35,768 nucleotides of DNA. Source: CAZHEV01 sp964531335 [NCBI: uncultured bacterium]. GTDB lineage: Bacteria > Eisenbacteria > RBG-16-71-46 > CAZHEV01. The position numbers and the translations under genes were made by a program. Where the stretch lies: contig CAZHEV010000021.1 of assembly GCA_964531335.1 (NCBI GenBank), forward strand, positions 1 to 35,768, given 5' to 3'. Shown piece after piece: positions 1 to 6,752 of this stretch. Each line of letters begins with the position of its first letter. Position 1 is the first letter of the stretch. Below the pieces are notes generated by a model. It saw nothing but the letters and a program-made list of their open reading frames with translations. It had not been told where the DNA came from and ran no database searches.

Positions 1-1
1 T

Positions 2-1153
2 CACTGCCGGTTCATATTGCTCAACAGGTCCGAGGTAACGTACCTAGACGGCCAGGGCGAAGTCCTGTCGAGCAGATTCGCCGATCGACGTTGGACAGTA
101 TCGATGTCGCCGGACGGATCGAAGGTAGCCTATCTGGAGTGGCCGGAAACCCGCAGGCCTGTGACGGTCAGGGTCGAATCTGCGACCGGTGAGGTCCTCT
201 GGGAGAGAAGTGACGGGTACGGGATAGGCGAGGAGACCCCGGCCCAGATCCAAGTCAATAACGATGGTGCGGTGGTGGTTGCCCCCACTCTGCGGATTGC
301 CACGAGGGTGATGGCGGAAGATCGGCCTGGGACGCGCAACTATCCGCTTCTACTTGACAGCAGCGGCAAGCTGATCACCACGCTGCCGGTGAGGACCGAA
401 GTAGGTCTCTTCTACGACTCCCTGTCGCGCGATGGACGCTACTACGCGGTCAACTTCTGCGACGTCGAGGCTGACTCCACTTCCTGGTGCTGGAAGGATA
501 CCGGGAGGCCGGAGTATACAGGGAGAAATTGCGTGGCGGTCTTTGACATGCGAACCGGGGCCGAACTCTGGAGACACTACTTTGAACATTGTGGGTATGG
601 CAGAGTGGTGATCGGGCCCGGTGCCGAGACTTTGGTAGCCGGCGGACAGGACGGGGACCAGAAGTACTTCGGCGAGGGTCATTCGCTTTACTTCTTCGAC
701 CGGCACGGCAAGGTGATCAAGAAGCACCCTATGTTGTTTTTCGTAGTCACGAACTTGACCATGTCTCCCTCCGGCAAGTACGTGGCTGGAGTAATGCCGG
801 GCGGCCTGGCATCCAATCCCCGTCCTGAGCGAGGTCAGAACGTGGCGGTCGTCTTCGACACAGCCAGCGGAAATCTCTTGTACGACTACTATGAGAATGA
901 CGCTCCCAAGGCTCAAGTGCACGACCTTCATGTATCGGATGACGCAGAACTGTTTCTGAGCTTCCGCCATCTGAAATCAAGCCAGGGTCAGAAGATGAGA
1001 AAGCACACGCTCTTGTCGGCGAATGGACTGGTCTTGTGGCAGCGCACGGATCCGCTAGACCGGTCTCACGCTGGCAGGCGTTGGCTCTTCCCCAATGGAA
1101 GCGCTTTCGTGGAGATAGACCAGGACATGGAGATGAGAGTGTACTCTCGATGA
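2..1153 (+). CDS. Beta-propeller-like repeat protein, 5' end outside the window
   Basis: The frame is open to the left edge of the window, so the start codon is missing; the TTG at 17 is only the first in-frame possible start. The visible ~380 residues show repeated short beta-strand units of the kind seen in WD40/PQQ-type propellers: S-x-D-G-S-K-V-A-Y near residue 35, S-R-D-G-R-Y-Y-A near 140 and S-P-S-G-K-Y-V-A-G near 255. These alternate with strands of the type V-A-V-F-D-x-x-T/S-G. This is a scaffold fold, so no reaction can be assigned. Whether it carries a signal peptide cannot be seen. Its TGA stop overlaps an ATG (ATGA, 1150-1153) that opens the next reading frame, which suggests translational coupling. 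I am confident that it is coding and only moderately confident of the propeller fold. Confidence 0.8.
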   Translation, partial: HCRFILLNRSEVTYLDGQGEVLSSRFADRRWTVSMSPDGSKVAYLEWPETRRPVTVRVESATGEVLWERSDGYGIGEETPAQIQVNNDGAVVVAPTLRIATRVMAEDRPGTRNYPLLLDSSGKLITTLPVRTEVGLFYDSLSRDGRYYAVNFCDVEADSTSWCWKDTGRPEYTGRNCVAVFDMRTGAELWRHYFEHCGYGRVVIGPGAETLVAGGQDGDQKYFGEGHSLYFFDRHGKVIKKHPMLFFVVTNLTMSPSGKYVAGVMPGGLASNPRPERGQNVAVVFDTASGNLLYDYYENDAPKAQVHDLHVSDDAELFLSFRHLKSSQGQKMRKHTLLSANGLVLWQRTDPLDRSHAGRRWLFPNGSAFVEIDQDMEMRVYSR

Positions 1154-1317
1154 GTGAGGTGAACACTATGGCGCGACTTGTTGGCCAATCCATCCTTTTA
1201 TCCGTTACGTTGTCATTCCTGTTTGTTCAGGCAGCACACGCTCAGGGAGAACAGGGGCCGGCGCCCAGTATCGCCACATCGCATCGTTGTTTCTCAGTCA
1301 TGGTCGTCACTCCGTAG
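1150..1317 (+). CDS. Short secreted peptide, probably the truncated N-terminus of a larger exported protein
   Basis: The ATG at 1150 overlaps the upstream stop codon as ATGA; a second in-frame ATG at 1168 has a GAGG about 9 bases upstream. The 55-residue product has a convincing signal peptide: a basic start (M-A-R-L), a hydrophobic core and an A-H-A-Q cleavage site. Only about 25 unremarkable residues follow before a stop at 1315-1317. The last 11 bases overlap the end of the convergent lipA gene. A signal peptide with almost no mature domain, ending inside a neighbouring gene, looks like a gene cut off by a deletion or rearrangement. A genuine small secreted peptide is the alternative. No family is recognised. 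Confidence 0.45.
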   Translation: MSEVNTMARLVGQSILLSVTLSFLFVQAAHAQGEQGPAPSIATSHRCFSVMVVTP

Positions 1318-2227
1318 GATCGCCGGCCTCCGCCTGCCTCTTCGCGTGATAAGAGCTTCTCACCAGCGGGCCCGACTCCACGTAGGCGAAGCCCAGTCTC
1401 AAGCCCTCTTGCCTTATCTCCTCGAACTCCGCGGGCTCGACGTACCGTGCCACCGGAAGGTGGTCCAGGCTGGGGCTCAAGTACTGCCCCACCGTCAGTA
1501 TCCTGCAGTCCACGGCCCGAAGCCTCTCCATGACCTCGAACACCTCTCTCATCTCTTCGCCGATTCCGACCATCAGGCCCGATTTGGTCACCGCTCCGGC
1601 CCGGCGCGCCCGGTCGAGCAGCTCCATTGAGCGCTCGAAGTCCGCCTGGGGGCGGACGATTTCATACAGCCGGGGCACCGTCTCCACGTTGTGGTTGAGG
1701 ACCTCGGGGCGCGCGTCCAGGACGAGCTCCAGCGCCTCCTCGGAGCCGCGGAAGTCCGGGATCAAGACCTCCACGTCGCAGCCGGGCACGGACTCCCTTA
1801 TGGCGGCGACGGTGGCCGCGAAGACCTCGGCTCCGCCCAGAGCAAGATCGTCCCTGGTCACCGAGGTGATCACGGCGTAGCGCAGCCCGAGGGCGCGTAC
1901 CGCCTCCGCCACCCGCCTCGGCTCCAGCGGATCGACCGGCCCGGGCGCCCCGGATCTCACGGCGCAGAAGCCGCAGTTCCTGGTGCACACGTCGCCGAGT
2001 ATCATGAACGTGGCGGTGCGCTCCTGCCAGCACTCGCCCAGGTTCGGGCAGCGCGCGCTCTGGCAGACCGTATGCAGGCCGCCGTCGTCCACTAGCTTTC
2101 TGATCTCGCTGTAGTTTGCCCCGCCCGGGAGCCTCGCCTTTATCCACGGAGGCTTCCTCGCGTGCCTTGGGGCCGGGGCGCGCCCGTTGGATCTTCTGCG
2201 TTCTTTCTTTTCGCCGGAATCAGACAT
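1307..2227 (-). CDS. lipA: Lipoyl synthase
   Basis: Radical SAM enzyme that inserts two sulfur atoms into the octanoyl chain on lipoyl domains of 2-oxoacid dehydrogenases and the glycine cleavage H protein. All signature elements are visible in the 306-residue product. The auxiliary cluster motif C55-x4-C60-x5-C66 (CQSARCPNLGEC) is followed by the SAM-cluster motif C81-x3-C85-x2-C88 (CTRNCGFC). The C-terminal R-S-S-Y-H-A carries the serine ligand of the auxiliary cluster. The start at 2227 was chosen because it gives the usual family length; the frame stays open upstream to 2356, but that extension is low-complexity and does not look like LipA. It is transcribed divergently from the peptide/radical SAM locus. 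No lipB or H-protein gene lies nearby. Confidence 0.97.
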   Translation of the reverse strand: MSDSGEKKERRRSNGRAPAPRHARKPPWIKARLPGGANYSEIRKLVDDGGLHTVCQSARCPNLGECWQERTATFMILGDVCTRNCGFCAVRSGAPGPVDPLEPRRVAEAVRALGLRYAVITSVTRDDLALGGAEVFAATVAAIRESVPGCDVEVLIPDFRGSEEALELVLDARPEVLNHNVETVPRLYEIVRPQADFERSMELLDRARRAGAVTKSGLMVGIGEEMREVFEVMERLRAVDCRILTVGQYLSPSLDHLPVARYVEPAEFEEIRQEGLRLGFAYVESGPLVRSSYHAKRQAEAGDPTE

Positions 2228-2322
2228 GGGGCTCTCATGTAACGTGTTAAATTGCGCCTGGAATCCCGTCGGTTCAGGGGGCATGGGGGGCCGCTTCAAT
2301 ACTAGCAGGTCGCGCACCCGAT

Positions 2323-2346
2323 CGCCTTCATTTTCGCCTTCATTTT
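2323..2346 (+). repeat. Tandem 12-bp direct repeat upstream of a promoter
   Basis: CGCCTTCATTTT occurs twice back to back (2323-2334 and 2335-2346), followed by a partial third start. It ends 4 bp before the putative -35 box at 2351. Perfect direct repeats beside a -35 element are typical of activator binding sites, but the regulator is unknown and chance slippage is possible. Confidence 0.6.
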
Positions 2347-2350
2347 CCTC

Positions 2351-2378
2351 TTGCAATGCCGGTCTTTCGCGGTATCAT
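2351..2378 (+). promoter_or_regulatory. Putative sigma70 promoter of the peptide/radical SAM locus
   Basis: TTGCAA (2351-2356), a 16-bp spacer and TATCAT (2373-2378) lie 35 bp upstream of the small peptide's start codon. A perfect inverted repeat TTTTCCG-GT-CGGAAAA (2384-2399) sits where transcription would start and just before the ribosome binding site. It could be an operator or an RNA hairpin next to the SD sequence. Confidence 0.5.
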
Positions 2379-2413
2379 ACTGTTTTTCCGGTCGGAAAAG
2401 GAGGACACGGCAC

Positions 2414-2602
2414 ATGGGCGTTGCTATAGGCCGCGATTTCGATAACACGGCGGCGAAGGACCATCCGGCGGTCCAGGTCCTCAGAAGTCCCGTGAGCACG
2501 AAGCTGGACGACCTGGGCACGGAAACGAGACCACACCTGCCGCACGCCTGCTGCAGCGGCGAAGCCGGTCACTGCTATCCGAGAATCAAGGCTAAGAGTT
2601 GA
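2414..2602 (+). CDS. Putative RiPP precursor peptide, 62 residues, Cys-containing C-terminus
   Basis: The ATG at 2414 has an excellent SD sequence (AAAAGGAGG, 2396-2404) about 9 bases upstream, which decides this start over in-frame starts further left. The product is 62 residues. Residues 1-45 are polar and Cys-free, resembling a leader. The last 17 residues, CCSGEAGHCYPRIKAKS, hold all three cysteines (46, 47, 54). The gene ends 56 bp before a radical SAM/SPASM enzyme on the same strand. Small peptides in this position are commonly substrates of such enzymes, which install thioether or carbon-carbon crosslinks. I do not recognise the peptide as a member of any named family (SCIFF, sactipeptide, quinohemoprotein gamma subunit). 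That it is translated is well supported; its role as a modified substrate is inferred from context. Confidence 0.65.
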   Translation: MGVAIGRDFDNTAAKDHPAVQVLRSPVSTKLDDLGTETRPHLPHACCSGEAGHCYPRIKAKS

Positions 2603-2658
2603 GGCGATCGCTCCCCCCTCAGCGCGAGGAGTAGCACCTTCAACAAGGTTTGAGGACG

Positions 2659-4107
2659 ATGGGAGAAAGATCTCAACTGGTCCCGTCTGCATACAATATA
2701 GCTCAATTAGCCCGCGGCGGTCGAAGATACCTGCTCTTTAACACGATCTCGACCGCTCTTCTTTCCGTGGATCCGCACGACTTCGAGCTGCTGGAGGACG
2801 TCTTTCCCAGCCCCCTGTTGGAGGACCGTCCCGTAAAGGCGCCGATGCCGTTGCAGGCGGAGGACCGGTTCGCGAGACCCATAGAGCTGCCGGAGGACAT
2901 GTTCGAGTCCTTGAGGCAGGGCGGGTTCCTCGTCCCCAGGGATCTCAACGAACGCGACTACATAAGGACCAGGTACTCCATCTCCAGAATGAGGGCGCCG
3001 GCGCGCTTCGTGATAGCCCCGACCTTCGACTGCAATCTGAGCTGCTTCTACTGCTTCGAGGCGAAGAGCAAGGAGAAGATGACGCCGGAGGTGCAGGAGT
3101 CGGTGGCGTCGTTCATCGCGTCCAGGCTCGAGGGGGCCGCCGTGCCGGAGCTCGCGGTTGAATGGTACGGCGGCGAGCCGCTCCTCGCCTTGGAAGTCGT
3201 GCGCGATCTTTCCGACAGGCTTCGGAGCGTCTGCGAGGAGAGGGGCTACGGTTACAGGGCGGCCATGGTCACAAACGGGACCCTGCTCGACCCGGCCGCC
3301 ATAGACACCCTGGACGCCGGCGGCGTGGACAGCTATCACATCACCCTAGACGGCCCGGCCGAGATCCACGACGGAAGGAGGGCGAAGGAGGGCGTGCCCT
3401 CTTCAACCTTCGAGAGCATCGTGGGGAACACCGAGGCGGCAGCCGCCGGGGGCCAGGTAAACGTGAGGCTCAACGTAGGTCGATCGAACCGCGGCGCGGT
3501 GGGGGCCTTCCTCGAGTTCGCAAAGAGGCGAAGGTGGAGCGAAAGGGGCATCGAGATATACCCCGCGCCGATCTTCGGGGCCTCGACGCCCTGCATGGGA
3601 TACCCGGAGGAGGCCTTGCCGGAGGAGGACTTCGACTCGGTCCTGGACGAGTTCTGCGCCGCGGGATTCGAGGGGCAGGGGTCGAACCTGGCTGAGGTGG
3701 TCGGCTTCCCGCCGAGCAGGCACTACTCCTGCGAGGCCCTTGCGTTCAACTCGTTCGCGGTTTCGCCCACCGGGCACCTGTTCAAGTGCCCGCTCGAGAT
3801 GGACGACGAGAGCAAGGCGGTAGGCACCGTCACCGGCCCCCTGGACCTCTACAATCCCAACCTGCTGAAATGGCTCTCTTTCGATCCCTTCAGCGTCCCC
3901 GGCTGCGGAGAGTGCCTCTTTCTTCCCTTGTGTTTTGGAGGCTGTCCGAAGAAACTCTTCGAGGAGGGGGTGCGGGGACGGCGATCCGCCTGTCGCTTCT
4001 GGAAAAAGCGCTTCTCAAACCTACTTTCACTTGCGGCCCGAGGCCACTCGCGGGGTCGGGCGCGGTCCGCGGACCGCGGGACCAGGCACCACTCCGCGGA
4101 GCTGTGA
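2659..4107 (+). CDS. Radical SAM/SPASM peptide maturase
   Basis: A 482-residue enzyme. The N-terminal ~100 residues (Y-N-I...Y-L-L-F-N-T-x-S-T-A-L-L-S-V-D, then G-F-L-V-P) match the substrate-recognition-like region common in SPASM peptide maturases. The radical SAM core begins at C125-x3-C129-x2-C132 (CNLSCFYC), followed by E-W-Y-G-G-E-P-L and V-T-N-G-T. The C-terminal SPASM region has many cysteines for auxiliary [4Fe-4S] clusters: H-Y-S-C, F-K-C-P, then C-G-E-C-L-F-L-P-L-C-F-G-G-C and a later R-S-A-C. The ATG at 2659 was preferred to the TTG at 2650 because of GAGG just upstream. The last ~30 residues are a basic Arg/Ser-rich tail beyond the SPASM domain. The enzyme probably modifies the peptide encoded immediately upstream; the chemistry cannot be predicted. 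An anaerobic sulfatase-maturase role is less likely because no sulfatase gene is present. Confidence 0.9.
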   Translation: MGERSQLVPSAYNIAQLARGGRRYLLFNTISTALLSVDPHDFELLEDVFPSPLLEDRPVKAPMPLQAEDRFARPIELPEDMFESLRQGGFLVPRDLNERDYIRTRYSISRMRAPARFVIAPTFDCNLSCFYCFEAKSKEKMTPEVQESVASFIASRLEGAAVPELAVEWYGGEPLLALEVVRDLSDRLRSVCEERGYGYRAAMVTNGTLLDPAAIDTLDAGGVDSYHITLDGPAEIHDGRRAKEGVPSSTFESIVGNTEAAAAGGQVNVRLNVGRSNRGAVGAFLEFAKRRRWSERGIEIYPAPIFGASTPCMGYPEEALPEEDFDSVLDEFCAAGFEGQGSNLAEVVGFPPSRHYSCEALAFNSFAVSPTGHLFKCPLEMDDESKAVGTVTGPLDLYNPNLLKWLSFDPFSVPGCGECLFLPLCFGGCPKKLFEEGVRGRRSACRFWKKRFSNLLSLAARGHSRGRARSADRGTRHHSAEL

Positions 4108-4244
4108 TCCGCGCGGCCCAAGGCCGACCGGAATGCCGATAAGCGCCGCCCCGGAGGGTTCGAGTCGAAGACACACGGGCGCCCCGCGGCGAAGCGGCGC
4201 CGGCCCGGAGCCGCGTCCGCGGGCACCGACAGTGAGACTGTGAC

Positions 4245-5135
4245 ATGGGCTTCCCTTACGAGGGTGAGATATATTCGATAGGATGCGCGATAGTCTGGGC
4301 GCTGGCCGTGGTCCTTTTCAAGGTCAGCGGCCTGAGGCTGCCGCCGCTGGCCTTGAACCTCTTCAAGAACGCGGTGGCCGTGGCGCTCTTCGCGGTGACC
4401 ATAGCGGCTCTGGGCATGGAGTTCACGCCCGACGTCGGCGCTCGCAACTACCTCCTTCTCGCGATAAGCGGGATGGTCGGGCTGGCCATCGCCGACACCA
4501 TCTACTTCAAGAGCCTCAACACGCTGGGCGCGGGTCTGCTCTCGATAGTCGCTTGTCTATACAGCCCCTCGGTGATCTTCTTCTCCGTGCTGTTCCTGAA
4601 AGAGGAGCTCAGCACGGGCGACTTGGTCGGCGCGGCCATGATCCTCTCCAGCGTAGTCATCTCATCCGGCCACAAGCCCATTCCGGGAACGACGCGCAGG
4701 CAGATGATAATCGGCATAGCACTGGGGGCGATCTCGGTCTTCTTCATGGGGCTGGGAGTGGCCATCGCCAAGCCGGCCCTGAACCATTCCCCCGTACTGT
4801 GGGCCACCGCGCTGCGCCTGGCGACGGCCACGTTGATACTCGGAGTGATCACGTCGTTGAGCGGCGACGGCAAGAAGACGTGGTCCGCCTTCAGGCCATC
4901 AGCCGCCTGGAAGATAACGCTGCCCACCAGCATAGTGGGCGCCTATCTTGCGATGATCCTGTGGATCGCGGGCATCAAGTACACCACGGCGAGCGTGGCG
5001 GCCATACTGAACCAGACCAGCGTGATCTGGGTGTTGCCCTTCGCAGCCCTGATACTTGGGGAGAGGATCACCGGCCGGAAAGTGCTTGCCGTTACAATAG
5101 CCCTGGCCGGCGTCGTCATAGTGACGCTGATGTGA
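4245..5135 (+). CDS. EamA-family (DMT superfamily) membrane transporter
   Basis: A 296-residue protein made almost entirely of hydrophobic segments, consistent with about ten transmembrane helices in two EamA repeats. The first half starts with I-G-C-A-I-V-W-A-L-A-V-V-L-F-K; the second starts after a polar hinge around residue 150. Late in each repeat there is an EamA-like stretch, L-K-E-E-L-S in the first and L-G-E-R-I-T in the second. The family exports or imports small metabolites such as amino acids and nucleotides across the inner membrane. It begins 137 bp after the radical SAM gene on the same strand, so it could serve that locus, but EamA proteins are very common and the link is weak. 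The substrate is unknown. Confidence 0.88.
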   Translation: MGFPYEGEIYSIGCAIVWALAVVLFKVSGLRLPPLALNLFKNAVAVALFAVTIAALGMEFTPDVGARNYLLLAISGMVGLAIADTIYFKSLNTLGAGLLSIVACLYSPSVIFFSVLFLKEELSTGDLVGAAMILSSVVISSGHKPIPGTTRRQMIIGIALGAISVFFMGLGVAIAKPALNHSPVLWATALRLATATLILGVITSLSGDGKKTWSAFRPSAAWKITLPTSIVGAYLAMILWIAGIKYTTASVAAILNQTSVIWVLPFAALILGERITGRKVLAVTIALAGVVIVTLM

Positions 5136-5258
5136 TCGCGCGACGGGCAAGCCGGGCGGCCCGCCGGCATCGTGCCCGGCGCGGTGGACGCGGGACGCCC
5201 CCGGGCAGGCAAGGGGCTCAACGCCCGGAGAATTACCCCCGGACGCCGGCGACGCCTG

Positions 5259-5447
5259 CTACTGCTCGATTATTATTGCCTCCGCGGGGCACGCGTCGGC
5301 CGCGTCGCGCACCTTTCCTTCGTACTCCGCGGGCACTTCCTCGGCGAGAGCTCGAGCCACGTCGTCATCCATCTTGAATATCTCGGGACAGATGGCGATG
5401 CAATTCTGATATCCGTTGCAGAGGTCCTTGTCCACCCTGACTTTCAT
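5259..5447 (-). CDS. Small ferredoxin, probably [3Fe-4S]
   Basis: A 62-residue electron carrier of the single-cluster ferredoxin family. Cysteines lie at C10, C16, C20 (followed by Pro) and C53. In classical [4Fe-4S] members a cysteine, or sometimes aspartate, also sits three residues after the first; here that position is Tyr13 (CNGYQNC). Loss of that ligand is typical of [3Fe-4S] ferredoxins of the type that often serve cytochrome P450s. An AGGAG lies about 8 bases before the ATG. It follows the carbonic anhydrase gene by 68 bp on the same strand and may be co-transcribed. The partner enzyme is not evident in the window. Confidence 0.92.
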   Translation of the reverse strand: MKVRVDKDLCNGYQNCIAICPEIFKMDDDVARALAEEVPAEYEGKVRDAADACPAEAIIIEQ

Positions 5448-5515
5448 ACGCGAGCTCCTATCGGCGCCGTTGTACCCCTGGACACGGTGTCCGCTTCGCT
5501 CAGCGCCTCTCCATA

Positions 5516-6142
5516 TCAGCCTTTCTCCGACACCCCCTCGAAGAAATCGACGACCCCGGTCTCGAGCGAATACTCGGCGCCTACTATCAGGAGCTTGCCC
5601 TCTTCTACCAGGCGCCTCAGAGTCTCGGACTCCCGTGTCAAATGGTGCATGGATGCCAGGACGTTGGCCCGAACGGCCCGGCCCTTTACGGCTTCCGGAT
5701 CGTCCCGGATCTCCGTTTCGAGCAAAGGCTCAACCGAAGGCCGGACGCGCTCGACGATCGAGCGCAGGTGCTCCGACAGGTTCTCGGCCGGATGCAGGAT
5801 TTCCTCGAAGGTGGCAGCCACCGCCCCGCATTGAGAGTGGCCCAGAACCGCGATCAGTTGCGTGCCGATCTCCTCGGCCGCAAGCTCGATGCTGCCGATC
5901 TGAGAGGGCCCCGCTATGTTGCCGGCCACGCGGACGACGAACAAGTCGCCGAGCCCCTGGTCGAAAACAAGCTCCACCGGAACCCTCGAATCGGCGCACC
6001 CAAGAATGATCGCCCAGGGCTTCTGGCCCGCCACCAGCTCTTTACGGCGCGCGGCGATGGACCCGCTCTGGCCCCCGGCCCCAGACGCGAACCTCTCGTT
6101 GCCTTCCCGCAGGCGACGCAGTGCCTCTTGCGCTGATATCAT
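5516..6142 (-). CDS. Beta-class carbonic anhydrase
   Basis: A zinc enzyme interconverting CO2 and bicarbonate. The 208-residue product carries all beta-class ligands: C49-A-D51-S-R53 and H102-S-Q-C105-G, with the Asp/Arg dyad intact. The A-G-N-I-A motif of the family follows the first group. The start at 6142 was chosen because GGAAGGGAG lies just upstream and the length is then typical; an in-frame extension to 6211 lacks family similarity. The product is predicted to be cytoplasmic, as no signal peptide is seen. It lies upstream of the ferredoxin gene and downstream of the STAS-like gene, all on the minus strand. Confidence 0.96.
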   Translation of the reverse strand: MISAQEALRRLREGNERFASGAGGQSGSIAARRKELVAGQKPWAIILGCADSRVPVELVFDQGLGDLFVVRVAGNIAGPSQIGSIELAAEEIGTQLIAVLGHSQCGAVAATFEEILHPAENLSEHLRSIVERVRPSVEPLLETEIRDDPEAVKGRAVRANVLASMHHLTRESETLRRLVEEGKLLIVGAEYSLETGVVDFFEGVSEKG

Positions 6143-6238
6143 CCGTACTCCCTTCCAATTCCCCCGACTCCGGCGTGATCCATCCGGCGATCGATCGAGC
6201 CGTACCGCCATTTGGAGCCGGTTGCAACTCGCCCCATG

Positions 6239-6655
6239 TCAGTCGTCGCGGGAGATCAAGCGGTCGACCGCATCCGGGGGCGCTCCCAACCAATCGAGGG
6301 CCTCGTCCATGGTCCGAAAGACCATGGATTCTCCGGGCAAGGTGTCGGCAAACGCCTGGAACATCCTGCTCATGCCGTATGAAACGTCGGTCTTCGCCAC
6401 GAAAACCAACTTGATGGGGCTCTTGGATCGCTCGTAACGGGGAACTATTGACGAGGCCAGGGACTGAAGGGCCGCCGCGCTCCTGCTGACGCTTTCGGCT
6501 TTCCTCAGGTCGACGAGTATGTCGAAAGAAAGGTCGAAGTCCGGATCGGCGTAGAGCTTTTCATAGGCCGCGAGGAACTCGGCATCCGGGACGGGGCCGA
6601 TGTGGACCGCCACTACCAACCGGAGATCTCTATCTACATAGAATCTGATGGGCAT
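6239..6655 (-). CDS. STAS/SpoIIAA-like small protein
   Basis: A 138-residue soluble protein without signal peptide or membrane segments. Its pattern is an initial strand pair (I-R-F-Y-V-D...L-V-V-A-V-H-I-G), a helix, a central strand D-I-L-V-D-L-R-K-A, then I-K-L-V-F-V-A and a final F-R-T-M-D-E-A-L-D-W-L helix. This matches the SpoIIAA/STAS-like alpha/beta fold found in many stand-alone proteins of unknown role. A distant paralogue with the same closing motif (D-E-A-L-x-W-L) is encoded at 34922-35359. The start at 6655 fits the beginning of the fold; upstream in-frame codons are low-complexity. The biochemical role is unknown, and anti-anti-sigma activity cannot be assumed. Confidence 0.75.
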   Translation of the reverse strand: MPIRFYVDRDLRLVVAVHIGPVPDAEFLAAYEKLYADPDFDLSFDILVDLRKAESVSRSAAALQSLASSIVPRYERSKSPIKLVFVAKTDVSYGMSRMFQAFADTLPGESMVFRTMDEALDWLGAPPDAVDRLISRDD

Positions 6656-6752
6656 TTCCCAGGCCCTCGCTGTTTTCGAGCGAATGCGCTGTCCGGTAAG
6701 GCCGGGTCGGATGCCGGAGGCCGCGCGCACGCGGCTTCAATATCCCGTGAGT

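Noticed and set aside
4245-5135. EamA transporter as a dedicated exporter of the RiPP product
   Set aside because: EamA proteins carry small metabolites and are ubiquitous. Peptide export normally uses ABC transporters, and 137 bp separates the genes.
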